The notes under the pieces are model-generated. The model worked only from the letters and a program-made list of their open reading frames with translations, did not search any database and was not told the origin of the DNA. From Desulfofalx alkaliphila DSM 12257 (GTDB lineage Bacteria > Bacillota > Desulfotomaculia > Desulfotomaculales > Desulfohalotomaculaceae): 64,000 nucleotides of DNA. The position numbers were made by a program, and so were the translations under genes. The stretch spans positions 1 through 64,000 of the forward strand of contig NZ_JONT01000015.1 in NCBI RefSeq assembly GCF_000711975.1, given 5' to 3'. Below, one piece after another: positions 1 through 9,756 of the stretch (the stretch's first letter is position 1; the number at the start of each line of letters is the position of its first letter).

Positions 1-63
1 GCATGGGTCATTTAAAATCTAAAAACCAAGATGAGTGGTCGGAAAGAAATATCCTACAAAAAG

Positions 64-76
64 TTGACACCGTCAA
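64..76. repeat. Short inverted repeat upstream of pdxS promoter
   Basis: TTGAC and GTCAA arms flank a 3-nt centre, just upstream of the probable pdxS promoter. The left arm extends to TTGACA, which could itself be a -35 hexamer, although no good -10 lies 17 bp downstream. It could be a small operator, for example for a vitamin B6 regulator, but this is only a position-based guess. Confidence 0.3.
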
Positions 77-90
77 CATTTCCATTGTAC

Positions 91-119
91 TTGTATATTT
101 GCCCATTCTATTGTAAAAT
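91..119 (+). promoter_or_regulatory. SigA-type promoter of pdxS
   Basis: TTGTAT and TAAAAT are separated by exactly 17 bp. The -10 ends 46 bp before the pdxS start codon. No other gene lies between, so this is the likely pdxS promoter. Confidence 0.6.
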
Positions 120-165
120 AATTTAGTTGAGATCGGATTGTAGTAGGAAATGGAGGTAGAGTTTT

Positions 166-1047
166 TTGATTGATAAGAATTGGACGGCTAAAAAAGAAAT
201 GGCCGAGAAGCTAAAGGGCGGAGTAATTATGGATGTAACTACTCCCGAAGAAGCCAAAATTGCTGAGGAAGCCGGTGCTTGCGCAGTAATGGCTTTAGAA
301 AGGGTGCCTGCAGATATTAGGGCTGCCGGTGGAGTGGCCAGAATGGCTGACCCCACAGTGGTACTGAAAATTATGGATGCCGTGAAAATACCTGTAATGG
401 CTAAAGCGCGCATAGGCCACTTTGTGGAAGCTCAAATACTGGAAAGTTTAGGCGTAGACTACATAGATGAAAGTGAAGTTTTAACTCCCGCTGACGAAGA
501 ATTCCATATTAATAAACATGAATTTAAGGTTCCGTATGTTTGTGGTGCCAGAAATCTGGGTGAGGCCCTGCGCAGAATTGCCGAAGGGGCAGCTATGATT
601 CGTACCAAGGGTGAACCGGGCACCGGCAATGTTGTGGAAGCAGTAAGACATATGCGCAAGGTGATGGGTGAAATTCGCTATGTACAAAACTTGCCCAAAG
701 AAGAATTAATGACCGCTGCAAAAGAAATGGGAGCACCGTATGAATTATTGCTTCAAGTTGCAGAACTGGGACGGTTGCCGGTGGTTAACTTTGCTGCCGG
801 CGGTATTGCCACCCCTGCCGATGCAGCATTAATGATGCAGCTTGGCTGCGATGGCATATTTGTCGGTTCGGGTATTTTTAAATCCTCCAACCCTGCGGCC
901 ACAGCCAAGGCAATAGTTGAGGCCACAAAAAATTATCAAGATGCAAAATTGCTGGCAAAGGTATCCACCGGTTTGGGAGAGGCAATGCCAGGCATTGAAA
1001 TAAGCAACCTTGCACCGGAACAGCGCATGCAAGAACGGGGATGGTAG
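166..1047 (+). CDS. pdxS: Pyridoxal 5'-phosphate synthase lyase subunit PdxS
   Basis: PdxS condenses ribose 5-phosphate, glyceraldehyde 3-phosphate and ammonia into pyridoxal phosphate, working as a dodecamer with the glutaminase PdxT. The 293-residue product has the normal family length and a TIM-barrel sequence. The two catalytic lysines are visible: Lys80 in MAKARIGH and Lys148 in [10 protein letters not shown]. The start is TTG, chosen because GGAGGT ends 8 nt upstream. A terminator follows directly and no pdxT gene is adjacent, unlike in Bacillus and many clostridia. PdxT must be encoded elsewhere, or free ammonia is used. Identification is secure. Confidence 0.96.
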   Translation: MIDKNWTAKKEMAEKLKGGVIMDVTTPEEAKIAEEAGACAVMALERVPADIRAAGGVARMADPTVVLKIMDAVKIPVMAKARIGHFVEAQILESLGVDYIDESEVLTPADEEFHINKHEFKVPYVCGARNLGEALRRIAEGAAMIRTKGEPGTGNVVEAVRHMRKVMGEIRYVQNLPKEELMTAAKEMGAPYELLLQVAELGRLPVVNFAAGGIATPADAALMMQLGCDGIFVGSGIFKSSNPAATAKAIVEATKNYQDAKLLAKVSTGLGEAMPGIEISNLAPEQRMQERGW

Positions 1048-1063
1048 TCAATCACTGATAAGA

Positions 1064-1106
1064 GGCCGGCAGGGCTAATGTATTTAGCTGCTGTCGGCCT
1101 TTTTTC
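1064..1106 (+). terminator. Rho-independent terminator after pdxS
   Basis: GGCCGGCAG pairs with CTGTCGGCC (one G-U pair), followed by a run of six T. It ends the pdxS transcript before any pdxT could follow. Confidence 0.8.
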
Positions 1107-1261
1107 TTTTGAATACAGGAGTATTGGTAAGTATAGGTAAAATGATGGTGGTACATAAACAATAATTACCATATTTAAACAGACAGACCTCAATTTGGCA
1201 TTTGTTTCCCTGTGCTAGCATAATAATTAACCGCGCTGCCAATATTTGGGGGATAAATACC

Positions 1262-1525
1262 ATGGGTAAATTGTTTAAATTATTTTTATGTTTTCTTGTG
1301 GCCTTTTCCTTTACCTTAGGGGTAGTTACTGAAAATAAAATACAAGCTTATGATTTAATTGCTGATGTCAGTGAGAAAATCTATCTTTCCGTTAACAGGT
1401 GGATTGAAAATAAAACTTTTCAGGATGACATGGATGCTTGGCTGTCTAAGGCCAAGATTGGAACAGCCCTTTGCTATGTGATAGTTACCGACGGTTTTAA
1501 ATGGTACTGGGTGCGGGCACCTTGA
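1262..1525 (+). CDS. Small secreted or membrane-anchored protein of unknown function
   Basis: The 87-residue product starts MGKLFKLFLCFLVAFSFTLG, a positively charged start followed by a hydrophobic signal-peptide-like core. The remaining 60 or so residues are soluble and rich in Trp, Lys and Asp, with no motif I recognise. The ATG is preferred over an in-frame ATG 60 nt upstream because GGGGGA lies 8 nt before it and because it places the signal sequence at the N-terminus. It stands alone between the pdxS terminator and the T-box promoter. It could be a peptidoglycan-associated or lineage-specific small protein; no function can be assigned. Confidence 0.55.
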   Translation: MGKLFKLFLCFLVAFSFTLGVVTENKIQAYDLIADVSEKIYLSVNRWIENKTFQDDMDAWLSKAKIGTALCYVIVTDGFKWYWVRAP

Positions 1526-1645
1526 AAATGATTTAAAGTTTTTAAAAAAAGAAGCCATTTTAAGGGCGGAAGTATAAAGCCGCAAAAAAATCAATAATAA
1601 ACAATGGCAAGGACCGGTAAATAAAAAATTTAATATAAATAATAC

Positions 1646-1674
1646 TTGATTATTTGGGCAGGTTATAGTAAAAT
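1646..1674 (+). promoter_or_regulatory. SigA-type promoter of the serine T-box operon
   Basis: TTGATT, 17-bp spacer, TAAAAT. It sits just before the start of the T-box leader, so the transcript would begin near 1681. Confidence 0.65.
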
Positions 1675-1699
1675 TCATCTCATATTTTAATATTTAAAA

Positions 1700-1946
1700 C
1701 CCAATGAAGGGGAAAAGTAGTAGAAATCTTTTTTGACAGAGAACCGGTGGGTGGTGCGAACCGGTAAAAGAATCTATGAATTCCTCCCCGAAGGGGACCT
1801 GCCGAAGGTTTATTAAGCAGGTACGGGAGAAACCCGTTATCACAAATGAGTGGACTTAAGATATTTCTTGGTCAAATAGGGTGGCAACGCGGGAGAAGTA
1901 ACTCTCGTCCCTTGACAGGTTTACTGTCAGGGACGGGAGTTTTTTA
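1700..1946 (+). promoter_or_regulatory. T-box leader (probable tRNA-Ser-sensing) upstream of the aminotransferase-serA operon
   Basis: A stem-I-like segment (around 1738-1800) is followed by the T-box core AGGGTGGCAACGCGG at 1878-1892 and an intrinsic terminator at 1902-1945 with a long stem and six T. The UGGC inside the T-box would pair with the GCCA 3' end of an uncharged tRNA whose discriminator base is G. The four tRNA-Ser genes in this window all end GCCA. TCC within GAATTCCTCC (about 1779-1788) is a plausible serine specifier codon, but its placement in the loop needs folding. Known role: uncharged tRNA stabilises the antiterminator and permits transcription. Confidence 0.88.
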
Positions 1947-2009
1947 TTTTCCTGACAGTGACCGGAAAAGAATTAACATAATTATTTTTTGTGGAGGAGA
2001 GGTTTAAAA

Positions 2010-3161
2010 ATGAAAGACAAATTGTATTTGATGATTCCGGGACCTACCCCGGTACCGCCACGTGTTGCAGCGGCCATGTCTAAACCGATCATCGGTCACC
2101 GCAGTGGAGAATTTGCTGCATTAATTGGCCGGGTAACAGAAAAATTGAAGAAGGTTTTTCAAACCGAAAACGATGTGTTTGTACTTGCCAGTTCCGGTAC
2201 CGGTGGCTTAGAGGCTGCCGTGGCCAATGTCACCAACCCGGGAGATAAGGTCTTATCCTTAAATACAGGTAAATTTGGAGAGCGCTTCGGTGAACTGGCC
2301 CGTAAATATGGTGCCGATGTGGATGAAGTTATGTTCACCTGGGGCACCGATGTTGATTTGCGTGTGGTTGAAGAAAAATTAAAGGCCGATCCCAACATTA
2401 AGGCTGTATTGGCAACCCATAACGAAACATCCACTGCTGTGGTTAACGATATTAAAGGGCTGGGTAAAATTGTTGCTGACCACCAGGCGGTGTTAGTGGT
2501 GGATGCCGTTAGCAGTATGGGCGGTATGGATATTAAAACCGATGAGTGGCAAGTGGACATTATGGTAAGCGGCTCCCAAAAGGCAATGATGCTGCCCCCG
2601 GGTCTGGCCTTTGTAAGCGTAAGCGAGAAGGCATGGAAAGTCATGGAAGAAAACACCGCTTCTAACTACTACTTTGACTTAAAGAAGGCCAGAAAGTCAC
2701 TGGCTAAAAATAATACACCCTATACTTCACCGGTATCTTTATTTTACGGTTTAGAGGAATCCCTGGATATGCTGCTGGAAGAAGGATTAGAAAATGTTTT
2801 CAAGCGCCACCGCCTGTTGGCAAGGGCAACCAGGGCAGCCATTAAGGGATTGGGATTGGAGTTACTGCCTGCCGAAGAATATTCTTCAGACACGGTAACG
2901 GCTGTTCAAAGCCCCATGACAGTAAATGTTGATAACCTGCGCAAAACCCTGTTAGAAAAATACCGGGTGATGGTGGCCGGCGGCCAGGGTGAGTTGAAAG
3001 GAAAGATATTCCGTATTGCACATATGGGTTATGCCAGCAAGGCAGATGTAATTTTAACCATAGGCGCCTTAGAGATGGCCCTTAACGAATGCGGTTATAA
3101 GGCAGAATTGGGCGCCGGCGTAAGGGAAGCACAACTAGTATTTTTAGAGGAGAGTGAGTAA
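2010..3161 (+). CDS. Class V PLP-dependent aminotransferase (serine-pyruvate / phosphoserine type)
   Basis: A 383-residue fold-type I aminotransferase of the alanine-glyoxylate/serine-pyruvate family. IPGPTPVPP near the N-terminus is typical, and the PLP lysine is Lys191 in SGSQKAMM, preceded by the Asp of VVDAVSS. It lies directly before serA behind a serine T-box, with about 1 nt between the genes. The inferred role is the transamination of 3-phosphohydroxypyruvate to phosphoserine, replacing classical SerC; a serine-glyoxylate or alanine-glyoxylate activity cannot be excluded. The ATG is chosen over a GTG 21 nt upstream because GGAGGAGAGG is well spaced before it. Confidence 0.9.
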   Translation: MKDKLYLMIPGPTPVPPRVAAAMSKPIIGHRSGEFAALIGRVTEKLKKVFQTENDVFVLASSGTGGLEAAVANVTNPGDKVLSLNTGKFGERFGELARKYGADVDEVMFTWGTDVDLRVVEEKLKADPNIKAVLATHNETSTAVVNDIKGLGKIVADHQAVLVVDAVSSMGGMDIKTDEWQVDIMVSGSQKAMMLPPGLAFVSVSEKAWKVMEENTASNYYFDLKKARKSLAKNNTPYTSPVSLFYGLEESLDMLLEEGLENVFKRHRLLARATRAAIKGLGLELLPAEEYSSDTVTAVQSPMTVNVDNLRKTLLEKYRVMVAGGQGELKGKIFRIAHMGYASKADVILTIGALEMALNECGYKAELGAGVREAQLVFLEESE

Positions 3162-3162
3162 T

Positions 3163-4752
3163 TTGAAGGTATTGGCCTTAGACGGAGTTTCGGAAAAGGG
3201 TCTGGCGGCTCTCTATGAAATTCCCGATATAACCGTTGATATTATAAAGGACAAAATGACTGAAGAAGAGTTAATTAAAATTATCGGTGATTATGATGCC
3301 ATGATTGTGCGCAGCGCCACCAAGGTAACACCAAATTTGCTGGAGCATGCCACTAAACTGAAGGTGGTCGGCAGGGCAGGTGTTGGGGTTGATAATATTG
3401 ATTTAAAGGCAGCCACCAACAAGGGTGTCATTGTGGTTAACGCCCCTGACGGGAACACCATTGCAGCGGCAGAACATACCATAGCCATGATGCTGGCCTT
3501 GGCCAGAAAAATACCCGCTGCCACTGCTAAATTAAGAGAAGGTGTTTGGGACAGAAAGTCCTTTTTAGGTGTAGAATTGCGCAACAAGGTGCTGGGTGTA
3601 ATTGGCATGGGCCGCATTGGTTCAGCGGTGGCTAAAAGGGCAATGGCAATGGATATGAAAATATTGGCCTATGACCCTTACATTTCTGATAAAAGTGCCG
3701 CAGACAAGGGATTGGAACTGGTGACCTTGGATGAAATCTATAAAGAAGCTGATTTCATAACAATGCATATGCCTTTAACTAAAGAAACCCGCCATATGAT
3801 TGATGCCGATGCAATTGCTAAGATGAAAGACGGGGTAAGAATAATAAACTGTGCCCGGGGCGGCATCATTGATGAAGAGGCCCTTTATGAAGGATTAAAA
3901 TCCGGCAAGGTGGCGGGGGCAGCATTGGATGTTTTTGAAAAGGAACCCAACACAGACAGTCCCCTGTATCAATTTGAAAACTTCATTGCCACCCCTCACC
4001 TGGGAGCTTCAACCATAGAAGCACAGGTTAACGTGGCGGTGGATGTTGCCAAAGAAATTGCCGACTACCTGCAAGGAAATATGGTTAGAAATGCCGTTAA
4101 TATTCCTTCCCTGACACCAAAATTGCTGGCTAAGGTGCGTCCTTTCCTTGATTTAGGGGAAAAACTGGGCAAGTTCCAGGCACAGTTATTAACCGGCCGC
4201 ATTAAGAGTGTTGAAGTGGTTTACGGCGGTGAAGTTGCAAAATACGATGTTACTCCCATTACCACCATGTTCCTCAAGGGTTTATTAGATCCTATTTTGC
4301 AGGAAACGGTGAATTTCGTAAATGCCTCGGTGGTGGCCAGGGACAGGGGAATTCGGGTAATTCAAACTACCCAAGATCAGGATCAAAACTATAGCAATTT
4401 AATGACCGTTAAGGTTACCACCGATCAAACTGAGCGGTTATTGAGCGGAACCCTGTTCTTAAACAATGACCCGCGGGTGGTTGACATTGACGGCTACCGC
4501 ATAGATGCCGTACCCCAGGGAAATATGTTGGTAATACCGCATATTGACAGGCCGGGTATCATTGGTAAGGTGGGCACCGTTCTTGGAGAACACAATATAA
4601 ACATTGCCGGAATGCAGGTGGGCCGTAAGGAGCAAGGTGGATCGGCAGTGATGGTATTGGCGGTGGATACAGCCACCTGCGAAGCCACCATTAAGCAAAT
4701 TGCCGATATAGACGGTATTTTAGATGTAAAATTAGTCAGCATTGAAAATTAG
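3163..4752 (+). CDS. serA: D-3-phosphoglycerate dehydrogenase
   Basis: SerA oxidises 3-phosphoglycerate to 3-phosphohydroxypyruvate with NAD, the first step of serine synthesis. The 529-residue protein has a Rossmann domain (GMGRIG at 148-153), catalytic Arg232 (CARGG), Glu261 (FEKEP) and His279 (PHLGAS), then an intervening allosteric substrate-binding domain and a C-terminal ACT domain (from about residue 455, HIDRPGIIGKVG). It is thus the long, three-part form that can be serine-inhibited. TTG at 3163 gives the usual MKVLALDG start; GTG at 3154 is an alternative overlapping the upstream gene. It is co-transcribed with the aminotransferase under T-box control. Confidence 0.96.
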   Translation: MKVLALDGVSEKGLAALYEIPDITVDIIKDKMTEEELIKIIGDYDAMIVRSATKVTPNLLEHATKLKVVGRAGVGVDNIDLKAATNKGVIVVNAPDGNTIAAAEHTIAMMLALARKIPAATAKLREGVWDRKSFLGVELRNKVLGVIGMGRIGSAVAKRAMAMDMKILAYDPYISDKSAADKGLELVTLDEIYKEADFITMHMPLTKETRHMIDADAIAKMKDGVRIINCARGGIIDEEALYEGLKSGKVAGAALDVFEKEPNTDSPLYQFENFIATPHLGASTIEAQVNVAVDVAKEIADYLQGNMVRNAVNIPSLTPKLLAKVRPFLDLGEKLGKFQAQLLTGRIKSVEVVYGGEVAKYDVTPITTMFLKGLLDPILQETVNFVNASVVARDRGIRVIQTTQDQDQNYSNLMTVKVTTDQTERLLSGTLFLNNDPRVVDIDGYRIDAVPQGNMLVIPHIDRPGIIGKVGTVLGEHNINIAGMQVGRKEQGGSAVMVLAVDTATCEATIKQIADIDGILDVKLVSIEN

Positions 4753-4779
4753 AAAAATATACTACAGCCTGGTTTTTGC

Positions 4780-4801
4780 GGGCGGGTAACCATTCCCGCC
4801 C
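4780..4801 (+). terminator. Possible terminator hairpin after serA
   Basis: GGGCGGG and CCCGCCC form a perfect 7-bp GC stem with an 8-nt loop. The following sequence is CATTTACC, so the U tract is poor. It may instead be a transcript-stabilising hairpin. Confidence 0.4.
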
Positions 4802-4840
4802 CATTTACCACGGTTTAGGACACTTACAAGACATATTAGT

Positions 4841-4869
4841 TTTACACCAGTTTGACACTATAGTATAAT
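4841..4869 (+). promoter_or_regulatory. Strong SigA promoter of serS
   Basis: TTTACA, 17-bp spacer, consensus TATAAT. Transcription would start about 40 nt before serS and there is no T-box in this short leader. Confidence 0.75.
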
Positions 4870-4884
4870 TGATATTAAATTTAG

Positions 4885-6195
<1,311 letters not shown>

Positions 6196-6206
6196 ACATA
6201 ATTAAA

Positions 6207-6235
6207 TTGACAACCAAATAATTGTGTGGTACACT
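6207..6235 (+). promoter_or_regulatory. SigA promoter of the first tRNA-Ser pair
   Basis: Consensus TTGACA, 17-bp spacer, TACACT, located between serS and the tRNA genes. Confidence 0.6.
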
Positions 6236-6310
6236 TGTACTTGCGTTGAGAAAAGAAGTGTCTTTGGCGATGACTTAAATCGCCGTGGCAGGAGGGATTC
6301 CTCCTAATAG

Positions 6311-6400
6311 GGAGGGGTGTCCGAGTGGTTGAAGGAGGCGGTCTTGAAAACCGTTGAACTCTTGCGGGTTCCGTGGGTTCGAATCCCACCCCCTCCGCCA
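6311..6400 (+). tRNA. tRNA-Ser (UGA)
   Basis: A 90-nt class II tRNA with GGAGGGG pairing CCCCTCC, encoded GCCA end, long variable arm, and anticodon loop CTTGAAA giving anticodon TGA. It reads UCA and by wobble UCG/UCU. Confidence 0.97.
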
Positions 6401-6409
6401 TAATATAGT

Positions 6410-6504
6410 GGAGAGCTGGCCGAGTCGGCTGAAGGCGCTCGCCTGCTAAGCGAGTATACGGGCTTAAACCTGTATCGAGGGTTCGAATCCCTCGCTCTCC
6501 GCCA
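6410..6504 (+). tRNA. tRNA-Ser (GCU)
   Basis: A 95-nt class II tRNA. GGAGAGC pairs GCTCTCC, the 3' end is GCCA, and the loop CTGCTAA gives anticodon GCT for AGC and AGU codons. It lies 9 bp after the UGA tRNA. Confidence 0.97.
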
Positions 6505-6511
6505 CTTTTAC

Positions 6512-6536
6512 ACTACGCTTAGTCGTAGTTTTTTAT
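6512..6536 (+). terminator. Terminator of the first tRNA-Ser pair
   Basis: ACTACG and CGTAGT form a 6-bp stem followed by a run of T. Confidence 0.65.
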
Positions 6537-6571
6537 TTCGCCCTTGGAAAGCATGGGCAAAAGATTATTTC

Positions 6572-6600
6572 TTGACTTAGCCACTGACATTTGTTATAAT
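6572..6600 (+). promoter_or_regulatory. SigA promoter of the tRNA-Arg pair and tadA
   Basis: TTGACT, 17-bp spacer, consensus TATAAT, 26 bp before tRNA-Arg. The absence of a terminator before tadA suggests co-transcription. Confidence 0.75.
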
Positions 6601-6626
6601 AACACTTGTCACAAAACAGAAAACCC

Positions 6627-6703
<77 letters not shown>

Positions 6704-6755
6704 CATCTTTGGTTGTTAGTGCGCCAAAAAAGGTTAACTAACAACTTATTTGTAT

Positions 6756-6831
6756 GCCCCCGTAGCTCAGGGGATAGAGCAGCGGTTTCCTAAACCGTGT
6801 GTCGGTGGTTCGATTCCTCCCGGGGGCGCCA
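6756..6831 (+). tRNA. tRNA-Arg (CCU)
   Basis: A 76-nt tRNA. GCCCCCG pairs CGGGGGC, the 3' end is GCCA, and the loop TTCCTAA gives anticodon CCT, reading AGG. Confidence 0.96.
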
Positions 6832-6859
6832 CTGTTCATTAAAAGGAGACAAACCCCAG

Positions 6860-7315
6860 GTGGAACATAGTCTTTACATGCGCCAGGCCTTGGCAGAGGC
6901 TCAAAAGGCCTATAAGGTGGGCGAAGTACCCATAGGAGCTGTGCTCGTGGTTGACGGCCAGATAATAGCTGCCGGCCATGACCTTAGGGAGCTGTTAAAG
7001 GATGCATCTGCCCATGCTGAAATACTGGTGCTAAGGGAAGCTGCACAGCGTTTGGGAGATTGGAGACTAAACGATGCCACCTTATATGTAACCGTTGAAC
7101 CCTGTGCCATGTGTGCCGGAGCCATTGTACAATTTAGGGTGGGCCGTTTAGTGTACGGCGCCCCAAACAACAAATCCGGTTCTGTGGACAGTGTAATGGA
7201 TATTGTTAGGCAGCCGGGCTTTAATCATCAGGTTGAGGTAATAGCCGGAGTGCTGGAAGACGAGTGCAGAGAGATTATTCGTTCTTTTTTTAAAGAAAAA
7301 CGCAAACTAAAATGA
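6860..7315 (+). CDS. tadA: tRNA-specific adenosine deaminase
   Basis: TadA deaminates A34 to inosine in tRNA-Arg(ACG), letting it read CGU, CGC and CGA. The 151-residue product has the cytidine-deaminase zinc site: His52 in HAE (proton-shuttle Glu54) and Cys82/Cys85 in PCAMC. The GTG start, 28 nt after tRNA-Arg(CCU), is chosen because AAAGGAGA precedes it. A longer reading frame starting inside the tRNA is an artefact. Sitting behind its own substrate tRNA gene is notable. Confidence 0.96.
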   Translation: MEHSLYMRQALAEAQKAYKVGEVPIGAVLVVDGQIIAAGHDLRELLKDASAHAEILVLREAAQRLGDWRLNDATLYVTVEPCAMCAGAIVQFRVGRLVYGAPNNKSGSVDSVMDIVRQPGFNHQVEVIAGVLEDECREIIRSFFKEKRKLK

Positions 7316-7326
7316 ACTTATTTTGG

Positions 7327-7421
7327 GGAGAGATGGCCGAGTTTGGTTGAAGGCGCTCGACTCGAAATCGAGTAGGCAGTGATGAGCTGTCTCGTGAGTT
7401 CGAATCTCACTCTCTCCGCCA
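7327..7421 (+). tRNA. tRNA-Ser (CGA)
   Basis: A 95-nt class II tRNA. GGAGAGA pairs TCTCTCC, the 3' end is GCCA, and the loop CTCGAAA gives anticodon CGA, reading UCG. Confidence 0.97.
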
Positions 7422-7448
7422 AATGTATTTAATAATAAGTTTTACCTG

Positions 7449-7477
7449 TTGTAATTTAATAAAATTTATTATAGTAT
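7449..7477 (+). promoter_or_regulatory. Possible SigA promoter of tRNA-Ser (GGA)
   Basis: TTGTAA, 17-bp spacer, TAGTAT. It is a moderate match; read-through from tadA or tRNA-Ser(CGA) is also possible. Confidence 0.4.
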
Positions 7478-7493
7478 AAACTATGTAGTCCGC

Positions 7494-7583
7494 GGAGAGA
7501 TGGCCGAGTGGATGAAGGCGCACGCCTGGAGAGCGTGTGGGCGGGTAACCGCCTCCAGGGTTCGAATCCCTGTCTCTCCGCCA
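7494..7583 (+). tRNA. tRNA-Ser (GGA)
   Basis: A 90-nt class II tRNA. GGAGAGA pairs TCTCTCC, the 3' end is GCCA, and the loop CTGGAGA gives anticodon GGA for UCC and UCU. With the three other genes here it completes the serine isoacceptor set. Confidence 0.97.
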
Positions 7584-7614
7584 TTTTTACATTTGCTTAT
7601 AAGTATAAAATAAT

Positions 7615-7885
7615 GGTCGTGCTAGACGGGGAGGTAGCGGTGCCCTGCACCCGCAATCCGCTATAGCGGGGTTGAATACCTGCTCTCGGGTATAACCTGT
7701 GGGGTCTGGCTGCCGTAAGGGACGTTGATGACCGGGTCTTGCGCGGCGCAAGCTCCTGAACCGTGTCAGGTCCTGGCGGAAGCAGCACTAAGGGATGACT
7801 TGCGGGTGCCGCAAGGGTGCCTGGTTTGAGTTACCTGCGGGAGTAACGCCCGGAGGTTATTATCCAAAAGCAGGATGCACGGCCA
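7615..7885 (+). ncRNA. ffs: Signal recognition particle RNA, large Bacillus type
   Basis: About 271 nt. The 5' end GGTCGTGC pairs with GCACGGCC at the 3' end. The first segment (GGGGAGGTAGCGGTGCCCTG) is the Alu-like domain seen in the B. subtilis scRNA. The Ffh-binding domain IV lies near 7755-7800 with GTCAGGTCC and GCGGAAGCAGCA. The RNA therefore carries Alu and S domains, as in Bacilli and Clostridia, not the short E. coli 4.5S form. A -10-like TATAAA at 7604-7609 fits a start at the 5' end. In B. subtilis the gene also lies between tadA and dnaX. Confidence 0.95.
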
Positions 7886-7895
7886 GCAATTTTAA

Positions 7896-7935
7896 GGGGA
7901 TGGTTCTTGTGGAACAAGGACCATCTCCTTGTTTT
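7896..7935 (+). terminator. Terminator of the SRP RNA
   Basis: GGGGATGGT pairs ACCATCTCC, with an inner CTTGT/ACAAG stem, followed by TTGTTTT. The 205 bp from here to dnaX hold no other convincing feature. Confidence 0.75.
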
Positions 7936-8140
7936 GTATGTGACAAGGAGGATTTAAAACATAAACATTAGTGTAAACTATTGGTGAATACAAAAGTCAG
8001 ACAAAAGAAATACCTTATAAAATTTGCACCTCAGTTTTAATGTAAAATCAACAACCAATAAGCCAGGGGCAAAATAATAAAAGGAAAAATGTATTAAATA
8101 TCGAAAATTATAGTAAACTTAATTCTGGAGGGTTAAATAT

Positions 8141-9733
8141 ATGGCTTATCGCGCCCTATATCGGGAGTATCGCCCACAGCGATTTGCCGACATTGTTGGG
8201 CAATCACATATTACTCGCACCTTACAAAATGCCCTGGACAAGGGACGTATTAACCATGCCTATTTATTTTGCGGTCCCCGGGGAACCGGCAAAACCACCA
8301 CTGCCAAGGTGTTGGCTAAAACCTTGAATTGTTTAAAGGTGGTGGCCAACGAACCCTGCAATCAATGTGACAACTGCATTTCAACAAATGAAGGTAGCTC
8401 CGTGGATGTCATAGAAATAGATGCTGCATCAAACCGCGGCATTGAAGACATTCGTGAACTGCGGGAAAATGTTAAATTTTCACCGGCCAGTGGCAAGTAC
8501 CGTGTTTATATCATAGATGAAGTACATATGCTTACCGCCGAGGCCTTTAACGCCCTCTTAAAAACCCTTGAAGAACCGCCCGGCCATGTGATTTTCATAT
8601 TGGCCACCACTGAACCCCATAAGGTTCCCTTAACCATCCTTTCCCGGTGCCAAAGATTTGATTTTCGACGCATAGGTGTTAAGGATATGCTGCCTCGACT
8701 TAAGCAGGTGGCTGAAGAAATCGGCTTAGAGGTTGAGGACCAGGCTTTAGTATTAATTGCAAGGGCTGCCGAGGGCGGCTTAAGGGATGCCTTGGGCATT
8801 TTGGATCAGGGCTCGGTCTTTGGCAATGATTCTATTACTGTGGACGATGTGCATAAGATATTAGGGACCGTTAAAGAAGACGTGATGAGCAGCATGGTGG
8901 ATTACCTGGCAAAGGGCAAGTCGGCGGACGCCCTGCTCCTGGTTAATGAGCTTTTGCAGCAGGGTAAAGACCTTAGGATGTTTGTTAAAGAGTTAAATGG
9001 CTATTTAAGATCCATTATGCTTTATTTAATTTCTAACCGGCTGCCGGAGGCCGGGGATGTAAGCAATTTAAAGGCCGACGCCGCCAAGCTGGAGCCAATT
9101 TTTATATCAAATTGTCTGGAAGTGTTAACCCGTTTAGAGTATGATATGAAGTGGAGTGCTCAACCGGTAATTTTACTGGAATTGGCCCTAGTTAAGCTGA
9201 CCGGTGCCCAGCCACCGCCAAAGGCCGGTGCAGAGCGGCAGATGCCCCAGCGGCAAGAGGCACCGCCGGACAAGGAACAAAGGGGGCAAAAAGAACAAAC
9301 AGAAGAAAAGGAAGAAAAGCAAGAAAAGCAAAGTGAACTAAATGAAGAAAAAAATCAAAATGAACAAACCGGTGACCTTTCCCAAGAGGTAAAACAGAGC
9401 TGGGGAAAGATACTGGACTATGTGAAGAAAATAAAACCTTCTGTTTATGGCGTTTTTCGGGAGGCCTTTTTTGTTGAGGTAAAAGATAAGGTGCTGACCA
9501 TTGCTTTTAAGCCCCAGCACGCAAACTTTCATAAGGTCCGTGCAGAGCAAGGTGAAAACAAAAAAATATTTGAGCAGGCTTTAAATGAAGTTCTGGGCGG
9601 ATCCTGGTCATTAAAAATTATAGTTTTAGAAAATCAAGAACAAGAAAAACCTAAAACCAAGGGCTCAGAAGAAAACCCCTTAGTGCAGAAGGCTGTTGAA
9701 CTCTTTGGTGAAGACAAGGTTGAAATCAAATAA
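8141..9733 (+). CDS. dnaX: DNA polymerase III subunits gamma/tau
   Basis: Clamp-loader ATPase of the replisome. The 530 residues hold the AAA+ domain with Walker A GPRGTGKT (45-52), a four-cysteine zinc module (about 64-79, CNQCDNC), Walker B IIDEVHML, sensor 1, and the collar domain III to about residue 365. A Glu/Lys/Gln-rich linker (370-415) leads to the C-terminal tau domain. ATG follows CTGGAGGG. Within the linker codons 404-405 read AAA AAT, a -1 slippery heptamer followed by an early stop in the shifted frame, so a shorter gamma form of about 406 residues is conceivable (listed separately). ybaB and recR follow. Confidence 0.97.
   Translation: MAYRALYREYRPQRFADIVGQSHITRTLQNALDKGRINHAYLFCGPRGTGKTTTAKVLAKTLNCLKVVANEPCNQCDNCISTNEGSSVDVIEIDAASNRGIEDIRELRENVKFSPASGKYRVYIIDEVHMLTAEAFNALLKTLEEPPGHVIFILATTEPHKVPLTILSRCQRFDFRRIGVKDMLPRLKQVAEEIGLEVEDQALVLIARAAEGGLRDALGILDQGSVFGNDSITVDDVHKILGTVKEDVMSSMVDYLAKGKSADALLLVNELLQQGKDLRMFVKELNGYLRSIMLYLISNRLPEAGDVSNLKADAAKLEPIFISNCLEVLTRLEYDMKWSAQPVILLELALVKLTGAQPPPKAGAERQMPQRQEAPPDKEQRGQKEQTEEKEEKQEKQSELNEEKNQNEQTGDLSQEVKQSWGKILDYVKKIKPSVYGVFREAFFVEVKDKVLTIAFKPQHANFHKVRAEQGENKKIFEQALNEVLGGSWSLKIIVLENQEQEKPKTKGSEENPLVQKAVELFGEDKVEIK
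9349..9363 (+). other. Possible -1 frameshift site in dnaX
   Basis: A AAA AAT occurs in frame, inside a run of seven A. After a -1 slip the next codons are TCA, AAA and TGA, so translation would stop at 9363 in the linker between the collar and tau domains. E. coli dnaX uses A AAA AAG in the equivalent place to make gamma. A 7-bp hairpin (CTTTCCC/GGGAAAG, 9377-9419) lies downstream but further away than is usual for a stimulator. A-rich linkers produce such heptamers by chance. Confidence 0.3.
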
Positions 9734-9756
9734 ATCTATTTTTTGAGGAGGGCTTA

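Noticed and set aside
2159-2656. 165-codon minus-strand frame opposite the aminotransferase
   Set aside because: Antisense shadow of a conserved gene, with Ser/Thr-rich composition and no ribosome site.
7597-7788. Minus-strand 63-codon frame inside the SRP RNA
   Set aside because: It lies wholly opposite the SRP RNA gene and its upstream region and has no ribosome site.
8141-9733. Transcriptional slippage of the Thermus type in dnaX
   Set aside because: The longest A run is seven, shorter than the nine A needed in Thermus; only ribosomal frameshifting remains conceivable.
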